Assembly: GCF_005281475.1 (NCBI RefSeq)
Contig: NZ_CP040106.1
Coordinates: 315,501-379,500, forward strand
DNA from: Echinicola rosea
GTDB lineage: Bacteria > Bacteroidota > Bacteroidia > Cytophagales > Cyclobacteriaceae
DNA: 64,000 nt
Reading direction: 5' to 3'
The translations under genes were made by a program, and so were the position numbers. The stretch's first letter is position 1, and each line of letters opens with the position of its first letter. Shown here piece by piece: positions 18,151 through 26,468 of the stretch. The notes under the pieces were generated by a model that was not told where the DNA came from, did no database searches, and saw nothing but the letters and a program-made list of their open reading frames with translations.

Positions 18151-19248
18151 TCAATTATACATTTCCTGGGCCTTGAACATCTCATATTCTCCATCCTTAA
18201 ACGGGTAATCCCAGCAGCCCATCCGGTGAAAAAGCTGACCGCCGAAGCCTTTTTTGTAAAGGTGGACCCCATGCAGCGGATGGGAGCGGTCCAGGTTGGG
18301 GGCACAGCCAAACATGTCATACGCTTCACACCCAAACTCCTTGGCACGCTTAATCGCCTCCCACTGCAGGGCATAGCTCGCCATAGCCTGCCGCTTGTCA
18401 GAGGCAGAAGCCCCAAAAAGATAAGTCGCACGCTTATGGCTCAGCACCAGCAGCATCGAAGCCAGCTCCTGTCCTTCATGTGATGCCATCAACAGGCAGA
18501 CACGCACTTCCTCATCCTGATGGGCAAAGAGGTCCAAAAAGTAATCTTTCGTTTGGTAGGTTATCCCCTTCCGCAGGGCCGTTTCTTCATAGAGCGCATA
18601 CCAGTCATCCAGCTTGTCCACGCCGTGCTCACGTACTTCCACCCCCTTCTTACTGGCCTGCCGGATATTGTAGCGTGTATTATAGCGCATCTCGTACAGC
18701 AACTCATCCGAACCACGGTCCAAATTCAGAAAAAAGGTATTTTTCGGCAAAGCATCCCCCGGACTCTTGCGGAGGTTCCAGTGGTCCGTATTGAAATTGA
18801 CACGGAATTCCTGCGTCTGCGCAGACGGCGGCCCCTGCCAATTGCCTTGGGAATCGTAAAACTCCTCCTCACCGGCCCATTGGTTTTCCCAAAGGAGGTC
18901 GTAACGGATAAAGACGCAAGTTTCTGGCAAATGCGGCTTTAACGATTCCGACAGCTTCTCCAAGAAAAGCCCCTGATGCTCAAACCGAGGCTCCAGCTTG
19001 GGACCATAGGGTACATAAGCAAAACAATGCCCTTCCCCAATATCCTTGATCAAGATCAGCAAATCCTCTTCCAACTGCTGGGAAGAGGAGGCATCCGGCT
19101 CCAACAGTTCCTTGGACACCGTCAGCCGAAAGCCGTTCGGCTTGAAGCCCTGCTTATTTTTGACCTTTGCCCAGAAAGGAGTCTGTGGCAAAATATTGGT
19201 CGTATTGATTTGGTCAACTGATTTTCGCTCCGCAGTACAGGTCATCAC
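18151..19248 (-). CDS. FemAB/FemX-like aminoacyltransferase (GNAT fold)
   Basis: 365 residues resembling the FemABX peptidoglycan bridge-forming family, which transfers amino acids from aminoacyl-tRNA to lipid II in Gram-positives. Typical segments are NTRYNIRQASKKGVEV, the GASASDKRQAMASYALQWEAIKRAKEFGCEAYDMFG core, and HPLHGVHLYKKGFGG near the C-terminus. No signal peptide or membrane helix is visible, so it should be cytoplasmic. In Gram-negative Bacteroidota the substrate is unknown, and the DAP-type peptidoglycan implied by MurE makes a classic interpeptide bridge unlikely. The family call is firm but the function is not. Confidence 0.82.
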   Translation of the reverse strand: MMTCTAERKSVDQINTTNILPQTPFWAKVKNKQGFKPNGFRLTVSKELLEPDASSSQQLEEDLLILIKDIGEGHCFAYVPYGPKLEPRFEHQGLFLEKLSESLKPHLPETCVFIRYDLLWENQWAGEEEFYDSQGNWQGPPSAQTQEFRVNFNTDHWNLRKSPGDALPKNTFFLNLDRGSDELLYEMRYNTRYNIRQASKKGVEVREHGVDKLDDWYALYEETALRKGITYQTKDYFLDLFAHQDEEVRVCLLMASHEGQELASMLLVLSHKRATYLFGASASDKRQAMASYALQWEAIKRAKEFGCEAYDMFGCAPNLDRSHPLHGVHLYKKGFGGQLFHRMGCWDYPFKDGEYEMFKAQEMYN

Positions 19249-19887
19249 TATTCAATTTTTCCACCGGCCAGGAAAGACATCGCCCCCGCTCGCCATCAAA
19301 CAAGCCGCAAAGCTAAAAAATCATCCAAACACCAAAAAATATTTCGTTTACTTTTCTAGGAGTCAAGGTATTCGGAAGAAAACCTAAAAACACCAACGTC
19401 GATGCTCGAGCAAAAATCCAAGGTCAAATTGCCCCTTGCTCGCTTATGATATTCCGTTTCTCCTTGGCTGCTGCGCATGCTGTTCCTGATTTGGAATCAA
19501 GAACTCTTGAAAAGGGGGATTTGCAATCCCCAAGAAGGGAAATCCTCATGCCAATACATTTTACTTGCCCCCAAATATTCATTTTCTTTTACCAAGCTTC
19601 TGCTCCTAACGGACCATTATTGCGGCACTTTTCTACGCCCTACCGGTCCAATGCCCAAACTATCTTATGCCGCTAGGCATAAAAGCTTGGTAACGTTATG
19701 CTGTTGCTATATCCCCTTGTGCAGTAGGCACAAAACTGCTTCTCAATTTACCTAGCTTGCTCGTAGTTTACCACTGAATAGCAACCATTAACACTCCAAA
19801 AGCACCGTATTTTTTTGCCCCATACCGCCATAAATATAAAAAGGGAAAAGAGCTTTCCCTATAATCACCCCATTCCCAGCACCACTC
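19249..19887. other. Intergenic region before the cassette array
   Basis: About 640 bp without a convincing gene. It would contain the FemAB-like promoter. It holds a short GGGGATTTGCAATCCCC-type inverted repeat near 19516-19532, of a kind common in REP-like clusters. The several short open frames here have no recognisable protein signature. Confidence 0.5.
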
Positions 19888-19945
19888 GTTCAACACTGCA
19901 TTCAGACTAGGCTGTTCCAGCCGTCAGAATGCTTAGTTATTGTGC
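19888..19945 (-). other. attC-like recombination site 1 (end of cassette A)
   Basis: A 58-nt site starting 10 bp past the RES gene stop. On the minus strand it begins with the R''-like box GCACAAT and ends with GTTGAAC, a perfect GTTRRRY core. Between them is a long hairpin: GCATTCTGAC / GTCTGAATGC outer arms (9 of 10 paired) and GGCTG / CAGCC inner arms. Its R'' complements the box that opens the same cassette (GTTGTGC at 22876-22870), as expected for an integron cassette. Confidence 0.65.
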
Positions 19946-19955
19946 TTTCGTGTTT

Positions 19956-20975
19956 TTATTTAAGGTCCGTAGATCCAAGGTTCACTAGACTTACCTTTTT
20001 TAAGGTCACCTTGGTACATTTCATTATATCTTGGTCAAAAATGACAACGTTATTCCCTTCTGGGTGCAATGAGCTATTAAATCTAATTCCACTTGCGCCT
20101 GTATAAATCTTTATGAATTCGCATATAAACTGAGTAGGAATATAGTCTACTTCTGTATCATACCTTCTCATAGGTTTCGAGAGGTCTCTGCTTATTAGAT
20201 CTCTCAATAACCTTGATTTAATTGTAGTTTCAATTTTTTGGTCAGGTTGAAAAAGCGGAGTATCCTCTGTGAAGTCCACAATTCTAATGGTTTTTTTCTC
20301 TGCTATAAGGTGGAATTCACCTATGCTTAATTCATCCAAGTAAGAAGCTCTGACTTCGTAAAGCACAGTATCTGGATTGTCGCTTAAATACAAAAAAGGT
20401 ATACCTGCAGGGTTTGCCCTTCCTCCTTTAGTCAGTGTAGGAGGGGGACACATCATTTCTTCAGCATTATAGACCTTATTCCCGCTTTTGTGATGAACAC
20501 GTGCTCGATAAAGCTTCACATCTGGAGTCAATTCATATTGTGTATTAAAAAAACCATCCCATCTCAATTCTTCGATTTTTTCAATGTCAGGGATGAATCT
20601 TCTTTCAGTTTTTATAATCTCTTTAAGCTCATTCCAATAGGAATAATTTGAAACTATTTCATTTTTATAATCAACTAGGTCATTTGAGTTTTCAATCTCG
20701 GTGTTTATTCTTCCAATTACAGTGTTAAGAATTTTTGAAGCGGCATCAAGAGATGAAAAGAAACTCCAGTTCTCTTGTATTTTAGATTTCAAAGGAACCC
20801 CAGTTTCACTTCTCTCAAAATTTTCAAGGAATTCTTGAAAGAAATCAAGAAGCTCTGTAAGTTCGATATTAGCAATATTCTTTGAATCACAAACATCACA
20901 ATCACCTGTATTACTTGAAGATTCAATAAAAGCTCTTAACTCCTTATCTGAGAAACAGTTTTTACAGACTTGCAT
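19956..20975 (-). CDS. RES-domain protein with N-terminal zinc-ribbon and helical (HEPN/RES-N-like) region
   Basis: 339 residues. Residues 1-30 carry two CxxC pairs (C4/C7 and C26/C29), a likely zinc knuckle. Residues 35-145 are helical, resembling the HEPN-like N-terminal domain of some RES proteins. Residues 150-320 are a RES domain: LYRARV (R157/R159), GGRANPAGIPFLYLS (R186, Y196), the glutamate in LYEVR (E207), and FNSSLHPEGNNVVIF (S301/S302). RES toxins of the RES-Xre/MbcT type degrade NAD+ using Arg, Tyr, Glu and Ser residues of this kind. No Xre antitoxin adjoins it. Instead it follows the beta-protein-like gene by 1 bp. A role as a NAD+-depleting effector in phage defence is an inference. 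Confidence 0.8.
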   Translation of the reverse strand: MQVCKNCFSDKELRAFIESSSNTGDCDVCDSKNIANIELTELLDFFQEFLENFERSETGVPLKSKIQENWSFFSSLDAASKILNTVIGRINTEIENSNDLVDYKNEIVSNYSYWNELKEIIKTERRFIPDIEKIEELRWDGFFNTQYELTPDVKLYRARVHHKSGNKVYNAEEMMCPPPTLTKGGRANPAGIPFLYLSDNPDTVLYEVRASYLDELSIGEFHLIAEKKTIRIVDFTEDTPLFQPDQKIETTIKSRLLRDLISRDLSKPMRRYDTEVDYIPTQFICEFIKIYTGASGIRFNSSLHPEGNNVVIFDQDIMKCTKVTLKKVSLVNLGSTDLK

Positions 20976-20976
20976 T

Positions 20977-21912
20977 TTATCTACTTCTTAGATATCCCGC
21001 AACAATAAGAATGTGATTCTTCATGCAAATCTTTTTAACCGTGCCAAGTCCAGGGTAATGCTGCTCATCAAAATGGTCAAACAGTTCTTCAAGAGCTGAA
21101 TTTGAAAGTCTGTTGGCACGACAATAATTAACAGCTTTGGCAGCTGCTTCTGCAAATTTTCCTTGAACGTTGGCAATAGAATCATTGGTGTCAGATGTGA
21201 AGTGTCTAATCCAAATTTGATTTTGTTCATTTAAATAGGTTAAATGAATGACAACTGCACGTGGTGTGCTTCCTCCTTCAATAAATTCACTAGGCAACAC
21301 GGTATAGTCTGAAAAACCGGAGTAACCCTCATTTTGGAAATAGAGATGTTCTTCTGAAAATTGATGCTCCGCTATGGGTAAAAAATCACTATTTCTTAAT
21401 TGTCTCTCGAATGGATCATCAAGTCGTATAAATAATTTGTTTAAGTCTCTTAAATAGCTGCTTAATGATCGATTTCTTCCAGGATCCTCAACATTAAATG
21501 CTACAACTTCTTCCAATTCTGCTAATTCTGAGAAATCGGGGTTACTGGGGTTTACATCATTTTGACAAATGATTAAACAGCCTGTCAAATTATAATCTTG
21601 GATTGCATTACGAATGTAGTCCCCATTAGACCTGTAACGAAATGCTGGTAAATAGGTGCCTTGTTCTTTTGTCAATAAATAATCGAGATAGTGTGTTCCA
21701 TCTCCAGCCATTTCTCCGTAACCTGGATTTAAAATCAAATAGGCAGATTGTGCGCCTTGTTGAAATATGCCAAATGCTATATCAAGGTTATTATGCGTTT
21801 CCTTTACGGGTTCAAAAATTGGGGTAATAACGTCTTGAATTGCATTCTCAGCTACCAATTCGCGAATTGTAATTAATTCAAATTGCCGAGCTCTAAGGAG
21901 TGGATAGTACAT
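20977..21912 (-). CDS. T4 beta-protein-like / sce7725-family protein
   Basis: 311 residues beginning MYYPLLRARQFELITIREL, the characteristic opening of the beta-protein-like family (Pfam Beta_protein, sce7725-type). These proteins are usually encoded beside sce7726-family proteins. The sequence looks cytoplasmic with an alternating alpha/beta pattern, and the later segment VVIHLTYLNEQNQIWIRHFTSD is typical. The family's biochemical activity is unknown to me. It is the middle gene of a tight three-gene unit, 9 bp after the sce7726-like gene and 1 bp before the RES gene, so the three products probably act together. Confidence 0.8.
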   Translation of the reverse strand: MYYPLLRARQFELITIRELVAENAIQDVITPIFEPVKETHNNLDIAFGIFQQGAQSAYLILNPGYGEMAGDGTHYLDYLLTKEQGTYLPAFRYRSNGDYIRNAIQDYNLTGCLIICQNDVNPSNPDFSELAELEEVVAFNVEDPGRNRSLSSYLRDLNKLFIRLDDPFERQLRNSDFLPIAEHQFSEEHLYFQNEGYSGFSDYTVLPSEFIEGGSTPRAVVIHLTYLNEQNQIWIRHFTSDTNDSIANVQGKFAEAAAKAVNYCRANRLSNSALEELFDHFDEQHYPGLGTVKKICMKNHILIVAGYLRSR

Positions 21913-21921
21913 AATTGAATT

Positions 21922-22791
21922 TTAAACTTTAAGAGGCGCTTTTAATATGGAGAATAAGTGTTTTCTATTTTTCATATTCATACGTAATGCTAAGCTAAGC
22001 TGATTGAACTCCTTGTAGTAACGTGCTGACAGGTCATAATTACCTGCACGACTCTTCATTTTATTTATGAAAAGTTGATTAAGTTCATTCTGAGGAATTT
22101 CCGATATTAAACCTTTGCATACCTCAAATTGGTTAAAACTGGTGACCTCTGGTAACTGACCATAGTAATAAGTCACAATTTCTTTGTATTCATTGGTATG
22201 AAAAATATGCATAATTGACTCAGCATCAATATGATTACTTCTGGTTGCTGGTCTAACTAATTGAAATTTTTTGGAGCTTAAAATATCAAAGCAAATAATC
22301 CCAACATTACTATCGTAAGTTTCATATTCTTTAATCTTCGAAACTGGTACAATCAAAAAGATTTCATTGAATACTTTTCGATATTGATCCAATTGTGAAT
22401 TCAAACGTTTATCAGAATCAAGCTCAGTTTTAATTTCAAAAGCTCTAGAAATACCATTAAACATTACCAAGTCTGCGATTGCATTACCAATCCTAAATTC
22501 ACTATAGAGTTCTGAGTTGCTTTCTCCCATCTCCTTTATTAGCCAGTCATTTAAAAATGAGTTTTTGAGGATATACTCGTTTTGATATTGATTCTCTAAA
22601 ACAGAGTAAATAAATTTTAGGTAATCAATATAAGTTCTCTTAGTCTTTGAATACCAGTTTTGATCGTATCTACTGATCTTGAAATCAATTGATGATAAGT
22701 TCCCTTTCATCCATTCTTTAACAGCGCTCCTAGAGAACAAGGAGGAATAATCCCGTAATTGGTTAGGGCTGAAAGTTCTAGTCGAGCTCAT
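21922..22791 (-). CDS. sce7726-family protein with PD-(D/E)XK nuclease-like core
   Basis: 289 residues. The centre reads SEFRIGNAIADLVMFNG then SRAFEIKTELDS, giving D107 and the E119-x-K121 pair of a PD-(D/E)XK nuclease fold. It is followed by the QLDQYRKVFNEIFLIVP strand-helix region seen in such folds. The family is known to pair with sce7725/beta-like proteins, as here. It is the first gene of cassette A. A TAAATTTG box (22803-22796) lies only 5 bp before the ATG, which would give a nearly leaderless transcript. Nuclease activity is predicted, not shown. Confidence 0.8.
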   Translation of the reverse strand: MSSTRTFSPNQLRDYSSLFSRSAVKEWMKGNLSSIDFKISRYDQNWYSKTKRTYIDYLKFIYSVLENQYQNEYILKNSFLNDWLIKEMGESNSELYSEFRIGNAIADLVMFNGISRAFEIKTELDSDKRLNSQLDQYRKVFNEIFLIVPVSKIKEYETYDSNVGIICFDILSSKKFQLVRPATRSNHIDAESIMHIFHTNEYKEIVTYYYGQLPEVTSFNQFEVCKGLISEIPQNELNQLFINKMKSRAGNYDLSARYYKEFNQLSLALRMNMKNRKHLFSILKAPLKV

Positions 22792-22795
22792 GGGG

Positions 22796-22803
22796 CAAAT
22801 TTA
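22796..22803 (-). promoter_or_regulatory. Candidate -7 box of cassette A promoter
   Basis: TAAATTTG on the minus strand matches TAnnTTTG and lies inside the cassette, between its R' core box and the first ATG. If real, cassette A carries its own promoter and gives a leaderless or near-leaderless mRNA. No clear -33 element is seen. Confidence 0.35.
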
Positions 22804-22869
22804 CAAAACAATAGATTGGTATCATAATTACTGATGGTTGATAGTTTCTTCGGCTATGTAGGACATGAA

Positions 22870-23496
22870 GCACAACGTTCCGGGATCGAGTAGGCAAAGG
22901 GACTTGCACCCTAAGCCTCTCACAGAACCGTGCTTGAAAGTCTCCCCTCACACGGCTCTTATTGTACAAACTTAAGCTATATCCCTTGGCATTTGTGTGT
23001 AGTTTCCCAAGTTCCGTAAATAAGCCTGAATAAAGTTCTTGCCATCTGAATGACGCCAGCCTTACAGAAAATAAATAGGCTCGCTCTGTAATTAATGCTA
23101 TTGCTAACATTACTTTTCACTCCGTATCATACTTCGTAGCTTTTGACTGGAGGTTCCTACTTCTCGACACCTCTTCAATGGTTCACTTTCGTTCAACTCC
23201 TTTATTCGTACCTGCTAGCCTCTTTGGACTAGATTCTCCTAAACGCTCAGCACCAAGACTATTAATCAAAGCACCTTTAGGTGGTTTAGAGCCATCGCCT
23301 ATACAACGACCCTGATGGACCTACCATCATCTTATTTACAGCATTCAACCTTTTATTGACGTGGTTGATTCTTGGCACACTAAGAATAGTAGCCGACTGC
23401 GTGGCACTTTCCTTTCAAGTTACAAGAAAGTTGAAGCGGGCTACAACCCTTGAATTCACTACTATTTCGGCTATTATTTTTATACATTGTTGGCGG
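22870..23496 (-). other. attC-like recombination site 2, split by a group II intron
   Basis: Minus strand: R''-like CCGCCAAC (23496-23489), 6 bp past the stop of the serine hydrolase gene, then the left arm TAAAAATAATAGCCGA. The right arm TCGGCTACTATTCTTA ends exactly at the intron 5' boundary (23381). After the intron come CCCGGAAC and the R' box GTTGTGC (22876-22870). Without the 496-nt intron the site is 131 nt, and its arms pair at 14 of 16 positions. The two exceptions become G-T wobbles on the plus strand, the strand that would be the recombining bottom strand. Confidence 0.65.
22885..23380 (-). mobile_element. ORF-less group II intron (about 496 nt)
   Basis: The 5' end (23380) reads GTGTG, matching GUGYG. 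Domain V (22958-22925) is a canonical 34-nt hairpin: an 8-bp lower stem beginning GAGCCGTG, a 2-nt AG bulge, a 6-bp upper stem and a GAGA tetraloop. The AGC triad lies at positions 2-4. Domain VI follows, with paired GAG-AGGC / GCCT-A-CTC arms and a bulged branch-point-like A at 22891. The 3' end (22885) is AT, matching AY. No reverse transcriptase/maturase is encoded, so mobility or splicing would need a maturase in trans. IBS1 TCTTA could pair with TAAGA at 23334-23330 (weak). Confidence 0.8.
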
Positions 23497-23502
23497 TAGT
23501 AT

Positions 23503-24684
23503 TTATTCTAATAATATATCATAAATCTCATCTGCGACTTTTTCAAATGGTTCTGCAATTTTGGGTGTTATAGATACTCCCAAATTTATCGCTAAAAAAA
23601 AGTAAGTGTCATTGTCAGTATAATGACCCAATATGCACCCTGCTCCAATACCACCACCTGTATGCCCCAATTGCTCATGACCATTAATAAACTCTTGACT
23701 AATACCTAATCCATAACCATCAGGGCTGTCTGGTTTTGTTTGGATAAAATCTAACATCTGTTTCATTGTTGATTCTGATAGAATTTGATTTGTCAGAAGC
23801 TTTTCCAAAAAGGTCATATAATCAATTGGAGTGGCAATTATTCCATCATCTCCAATGAGGGAACCAACATTAATCCTATGCATTTCTGAGCAATTCTCAA
23901 TTTCACCATTACTATACCTGTCCCAATAAGTGTTAACCAATTCGGGGTAATCCATAAAACCTTCGTTATAGTAAAAAGTATTATTTAGTCCATGTGCTTC
24001 TAATATTTTCTCACGAATATATTTCTTATGGTCTCCGGTTATTTGGTCAGCAATCAATGCTAATAATTCGTAATTTGTGTTCGTATAGCTTTGTTTCTCT
24101 CCAGGCGAAAATTTGGGTGTAGCACCTCTTACATAGTCTAAATAATCCTCTGTTGTAAATACATGAAGCGGATGCTGTAAAAGGTAGGTTACATAGTTAG
24201 CTTTGTCATTGTATTCCGCAATCCCTGATGTATGATTTAACAGCATTCTAACGGTAGACTCATTTGCATTGGCAATGCCTGATAAAGTGGATTCAGGGAG
24301 ATAATTTGATATTTTATCATCGAGGTCTATTTTCCCGTCTTCATACAAAAGCAATATTGCCGTGGCCATATATGTTTTTGCAACACTTTGTCCAAACTGA
24401 AGGTGGCAAATTTCCATAGATGTTTTGGTTTCTATTCTAGACAAACCAGATGTTGAAGCCCAAGTGCCATTTGCATCTTTTAATGCAATAACGACACCTG
24501 GTACACCCAAGGCCACAATTTCGTCAAGTTTTTGCTGTAAGGAATTTGCTTTGGGATGGTTAGTGTTAATAATTTCAGAACTTTCACAGCTTACATGAGG
24601 CAAATCCATCTCCATTTTAGAGCAACCCATTAAAACCAATAATGAAAGAACAACTGCTTTTATAAAATATTTTGTGAAATTCAT
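23503..24684 (-). CDS. Beta-lactamase-fold serine hydrolase lipoprotein (class C-like)
   Basis: 393 residues with a lipoprotein signal (lipobox VLMGC, Cys21). The class C beta-lactamase / PBP4* motifs are complete: S100-VAK103 (SxxK), SYTNTNY (YxN) and GHTGGG (HTGG-like). This points to a periplasmic or outer-membrane-attached D,D-peptidase, esterase or beta-lactamase-like enzyme; the substrate cannot be told. It is the last gene of cassette B, with attC-like site 2 starting 6 bp after its stop. It follows a small outer-membrane protein gene by 5 bp. The AT-rich composition matches the rest of the array. Confidence 0.85.
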   Translation of the reverse strand: MNFTKYFIKAVVLSLLVLMGCSKMEMDLPHVSCESSEIINTNHPKANSLQQKLDEIVALGVPGVVIALKDANGTWASTSGLSRIETKTSMEICHLQFGQSVAKTYMATAILLLYEDGKIDLDDKISNYLPESTLSGIANANESTVRMLLNHTSGIAEYNDKANYVTYLLQHPLHVFTTEDYLDYVRGATPKFSPGEKQSYTNTNYELLALIADQITGDHKKYIREKILEAHGLNNTFYYNEGFMDYPELVNTYWDRYSNGEIENCSEMHRINVGSLIGDDGIIATPIDYMTFLEKLLTNQILSESTMKQMLDFIQTKPDSPDGYGLGISQEFINGHEQLGHTGGGIGAGCILGHYTDNDTYFFLAINLGVSITPKIAEPFEKVADEIYDILLE

Positions 24685-24689
24685 GGCTT

Positions 24690-25313
24690 CTATTTTAAAA
24701 GTTTGATTCTTAAACCGACTAAGAAACTTGTGTAAATATTTACTGGTAAAGTTTCGTTGTAAAACAAAGCTGGTGTTATTTGATAAGAAATAAAGGGAGA
24801 GAGTTCTCCAAGCTGTGAAGTAAATGAATATCCAAATCCAAAGTCAATTGGAATTCCAATTTGAGATTTTCCTCCAATGATTTCTTTCCATTCTCCATTT
24901 ACGTATTTATATGCTTGTGTTGGATGAAAAACTCTGAGGTAGCTGAGTCCTGCTTTTAGTTCGCCATAAAAATTATTGTAGATTTTGGGACGATATCCAA
25001 ACTGAGTGCCTAAATAAATTCCATTACCAATTTCACGGTTTAAATAAGCTCCAATATTGGCTTGTTGAATTAATGTTTCCTTTTTGTTGTATGAGATTTC
25101 AGAGCCTATATACAAGCCTGGGTGAGTGAAGTTACTTCCCATGTCTTTAAATGGCACTGCAAAGTTTTGAAACTGTAAACCAACAACAATAGGAAATTTT
25201 CTATAATCCAATTTTGAATCCCTTTCCTGTGCAACTCCTTTAATATTTAGCAGAACAGTAAATATTATAAAGATAAATGTCCTGATAAATCTTTTACGTA
25301 AAACCTTTTTCAT
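24690..25313 (-). CDS. Putative outer-membrane beta-barrel protein
   Basis: About 207 residues from the chosen ATG (MKKVLRKRF), with a basic-hydrophobic signal peptide ending near GVAQ. An upstream in-frame ATG would add 19 residues that spoil the signal. The mature part has many Gly/aromatic strands (IYLGTQFGYRPKIYNNFYGELKAGLSYL) and ends SFLVGLRIKLLK, as a small barrel might. I do not recognise a family. It sits between a LytTR regulator and a serine hydrolase in cassette B. Confidence 0.6.
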   Translation of the reverse strand: MKKVLRKRFIRTFIFIIFTVLLNIKGVAQERDSKLDYRKFPIVVGLQFQNFAVPFKDMGSNFTHPGLYIGSEISYNKKETLIQQANIGAYLNREIGNGIYLGTQFGYRPKIYNNFYGELKAGLSYLRVFHPTQAYKYVNGEWKEIIGGKSQIGIPIDFGFGYSFTSQLGELSPFISYQITPALFYNETLPVNIYTSFLVGLRIKLLK

Positions 25314-25430
25314 TTGATCTGTATTAATTCTATTCCGCAAATTTAGGAGGGTCTCAACGAAAAATCCCATTATTCAATTGCCGAAAACCGTGAAATGTGG
25401 TATATATATATCTGAAACGTAAAATAGCGA

Positions 25431-26279
25431 TCATAGCCATTTTTTAAATAGAGGAGCCTTATCACGGCTAACTGTGATTTTAGTTGGAAAGGCATTATTG
25501 TCTTTGGTCAATATGGAAAGTTTTCCATTTTCTATACGCTCAAATCCTTCGATGGTAGCCCGATTTAAAATGAACTTACGGTTCAATCTAAAAAAGATAT
25601 CCTCTGGAATTTGTTTGATAATGCTGTTCAGTGATTCCTTGGTGTAATATGAATTCCCTTTACTATCTATGATTGTCGTGTATTCGGAATCAACATAAAA
25701 TCCTGACAAATTTTCAAAATCCAATACCAGCTCCCGTTTACCCTTCTGTACCTTAAATCCTTTGGCTTTCATTTTTTTTTCAGCGACAAGTTTTGACTCG
25801 GTATTTTTAAGAGTATTGTAGTAAAAAAGAGCTAGGTAAATGGCATTGATTAGAAAGAACCAAGTACCGATAATAACCATATCAATTGTATAAAAGTCAA
25901 GTGGAGCTGTTTGATTCTTAACAATCAGACTAAGTATCTCAGTAGATGCCCCTATGATAAAAAGACCTAGTAAGGTGGTAGTAATCCATTGCCATAAAAT
26001 TCTCTTCAACAAACCTTCTTGATAAGGTAGTTTTAAGTCTAAATAAAATATCAATTTTCTAACCGCTAACCATGCGACATACCCTTGTAGTGTATCAATG
26101 GTATATCTAAAGACTAAATACCAATTGAATTCGATTTTGGGATAGGTCAGGTAATAATTGATTGCACTGATAACAGGTATCAAAATCAGGAAAATAGCGA
26201 TGTCAGGATAGTATTTTGTGGTTTTAGTACTTATTGATAGCATAGTACGATAATTGTGATATTGGTTGATGCTTTCCAT
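25431..26279 (-). CDS. Membrane-bound LytTR-domain transcriptional regulator
   Basis: 282 residues. The N-terminal half has four hydrophobic helices (roughly residues 28-165). The C-terminal 100 residues form a LytTR DNA-binding domain: DFENLSGFYVDSEYTTIIDSKG, then FFRLNRKFILNRATI. There is no receiver domain, so it would sense through its membrane part, as known LytTR membrane regulators do. It is the first gene of cassette B, whose start core box lies 47 bp upstream of the ATG. It may regulate the outer-membrane and serine-hydrolase genes behind it. Confidence 0.82.
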   Translation of the reverse strand: MESINQYHNYRTMLSISTKTTKYYPDIAIFLILIPVISAINYYLTYPKIEFNWYLVFRYTIDTLQGYVAWLAVRKLIFYLDLKLPYQEGLLKRILWQWITTTLLGLFIIGASTEILSLIVKNQTAPLDFYTIDMVIIGTWFFLINAIYLALFYYNTLKNTESKLVAEKKMKAKGFKVQKGKRELVLDFENLSGFYVDSEYTTIIDSKGNSYYTKESLNSIIKQIPEDIFFRLNRKFILNRATIEGFERIENGKLSILTKDNNAFPTKITVSRDKAPLFKKWL

Positions 26280-26326
26280 TAGGCTATAGGCTACGAAAAA
26301 TTTTTATTCAGGACGGGTCAATATTA

Positions 26327-26458
26327 CCGCCAACGTTTAGCATATGGCTTGTGGCGGTTTCGAAGCACTTTCCTGACCACATAAACCAAAACTAGCTACG
26401 GAGCAAAAACCTTGCGGGTAGCCGTTCACCCGCCATAAGCTATATGCGTTGTTGGGCG
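26327..26458 (-). other. attC-like recombination site 3 (end of cassette C)
   Basis: 132 nt between the coiled-coil gene stop (26469) and the LytTR gene. On the minus strand it begins CGCCCAAC (containing GCCCAAC, a perfect RYYYAAC) and ends GTTGGCGG. Inner arms at 26340-26357 and 26430-26447 pair over all 18 positions on the plus strand, 16 Watson-Crick and 2 G-T wobble. The first box complements the opening box of cassette C (27441-27435). The last box complements the closing box of cassette B (23496-23489). Pairing within a cassette rather than by chance is the hallmark of attC cassettes. Confidence 0.7.
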
Positions 26459-26468
26459 TTCGTGTTTT

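Noticed and set aside
19446..19755. Short overlapping plus-strand frames before the array
   Set aside because: No start context or domain; they cross an inverted repeat in an intergenic region.
22778..23110. Minus-strand open frame of 110 codons over the intron 3' half
   Set aside because: It translates through domain V and VI of the group II intron (the stretch NKSRVRGDF is domain V), so it is structural RNA sequence rather than a gene.
26327..26458. Reading attC-like site 3 as a simple transcription terminator
   Set aside because: There is no T-run after the stem, the loop is long, and the end boxes pair with boxes about 1-3 kb away bounding the neighbouring cassettes, which a terminator would not explain.
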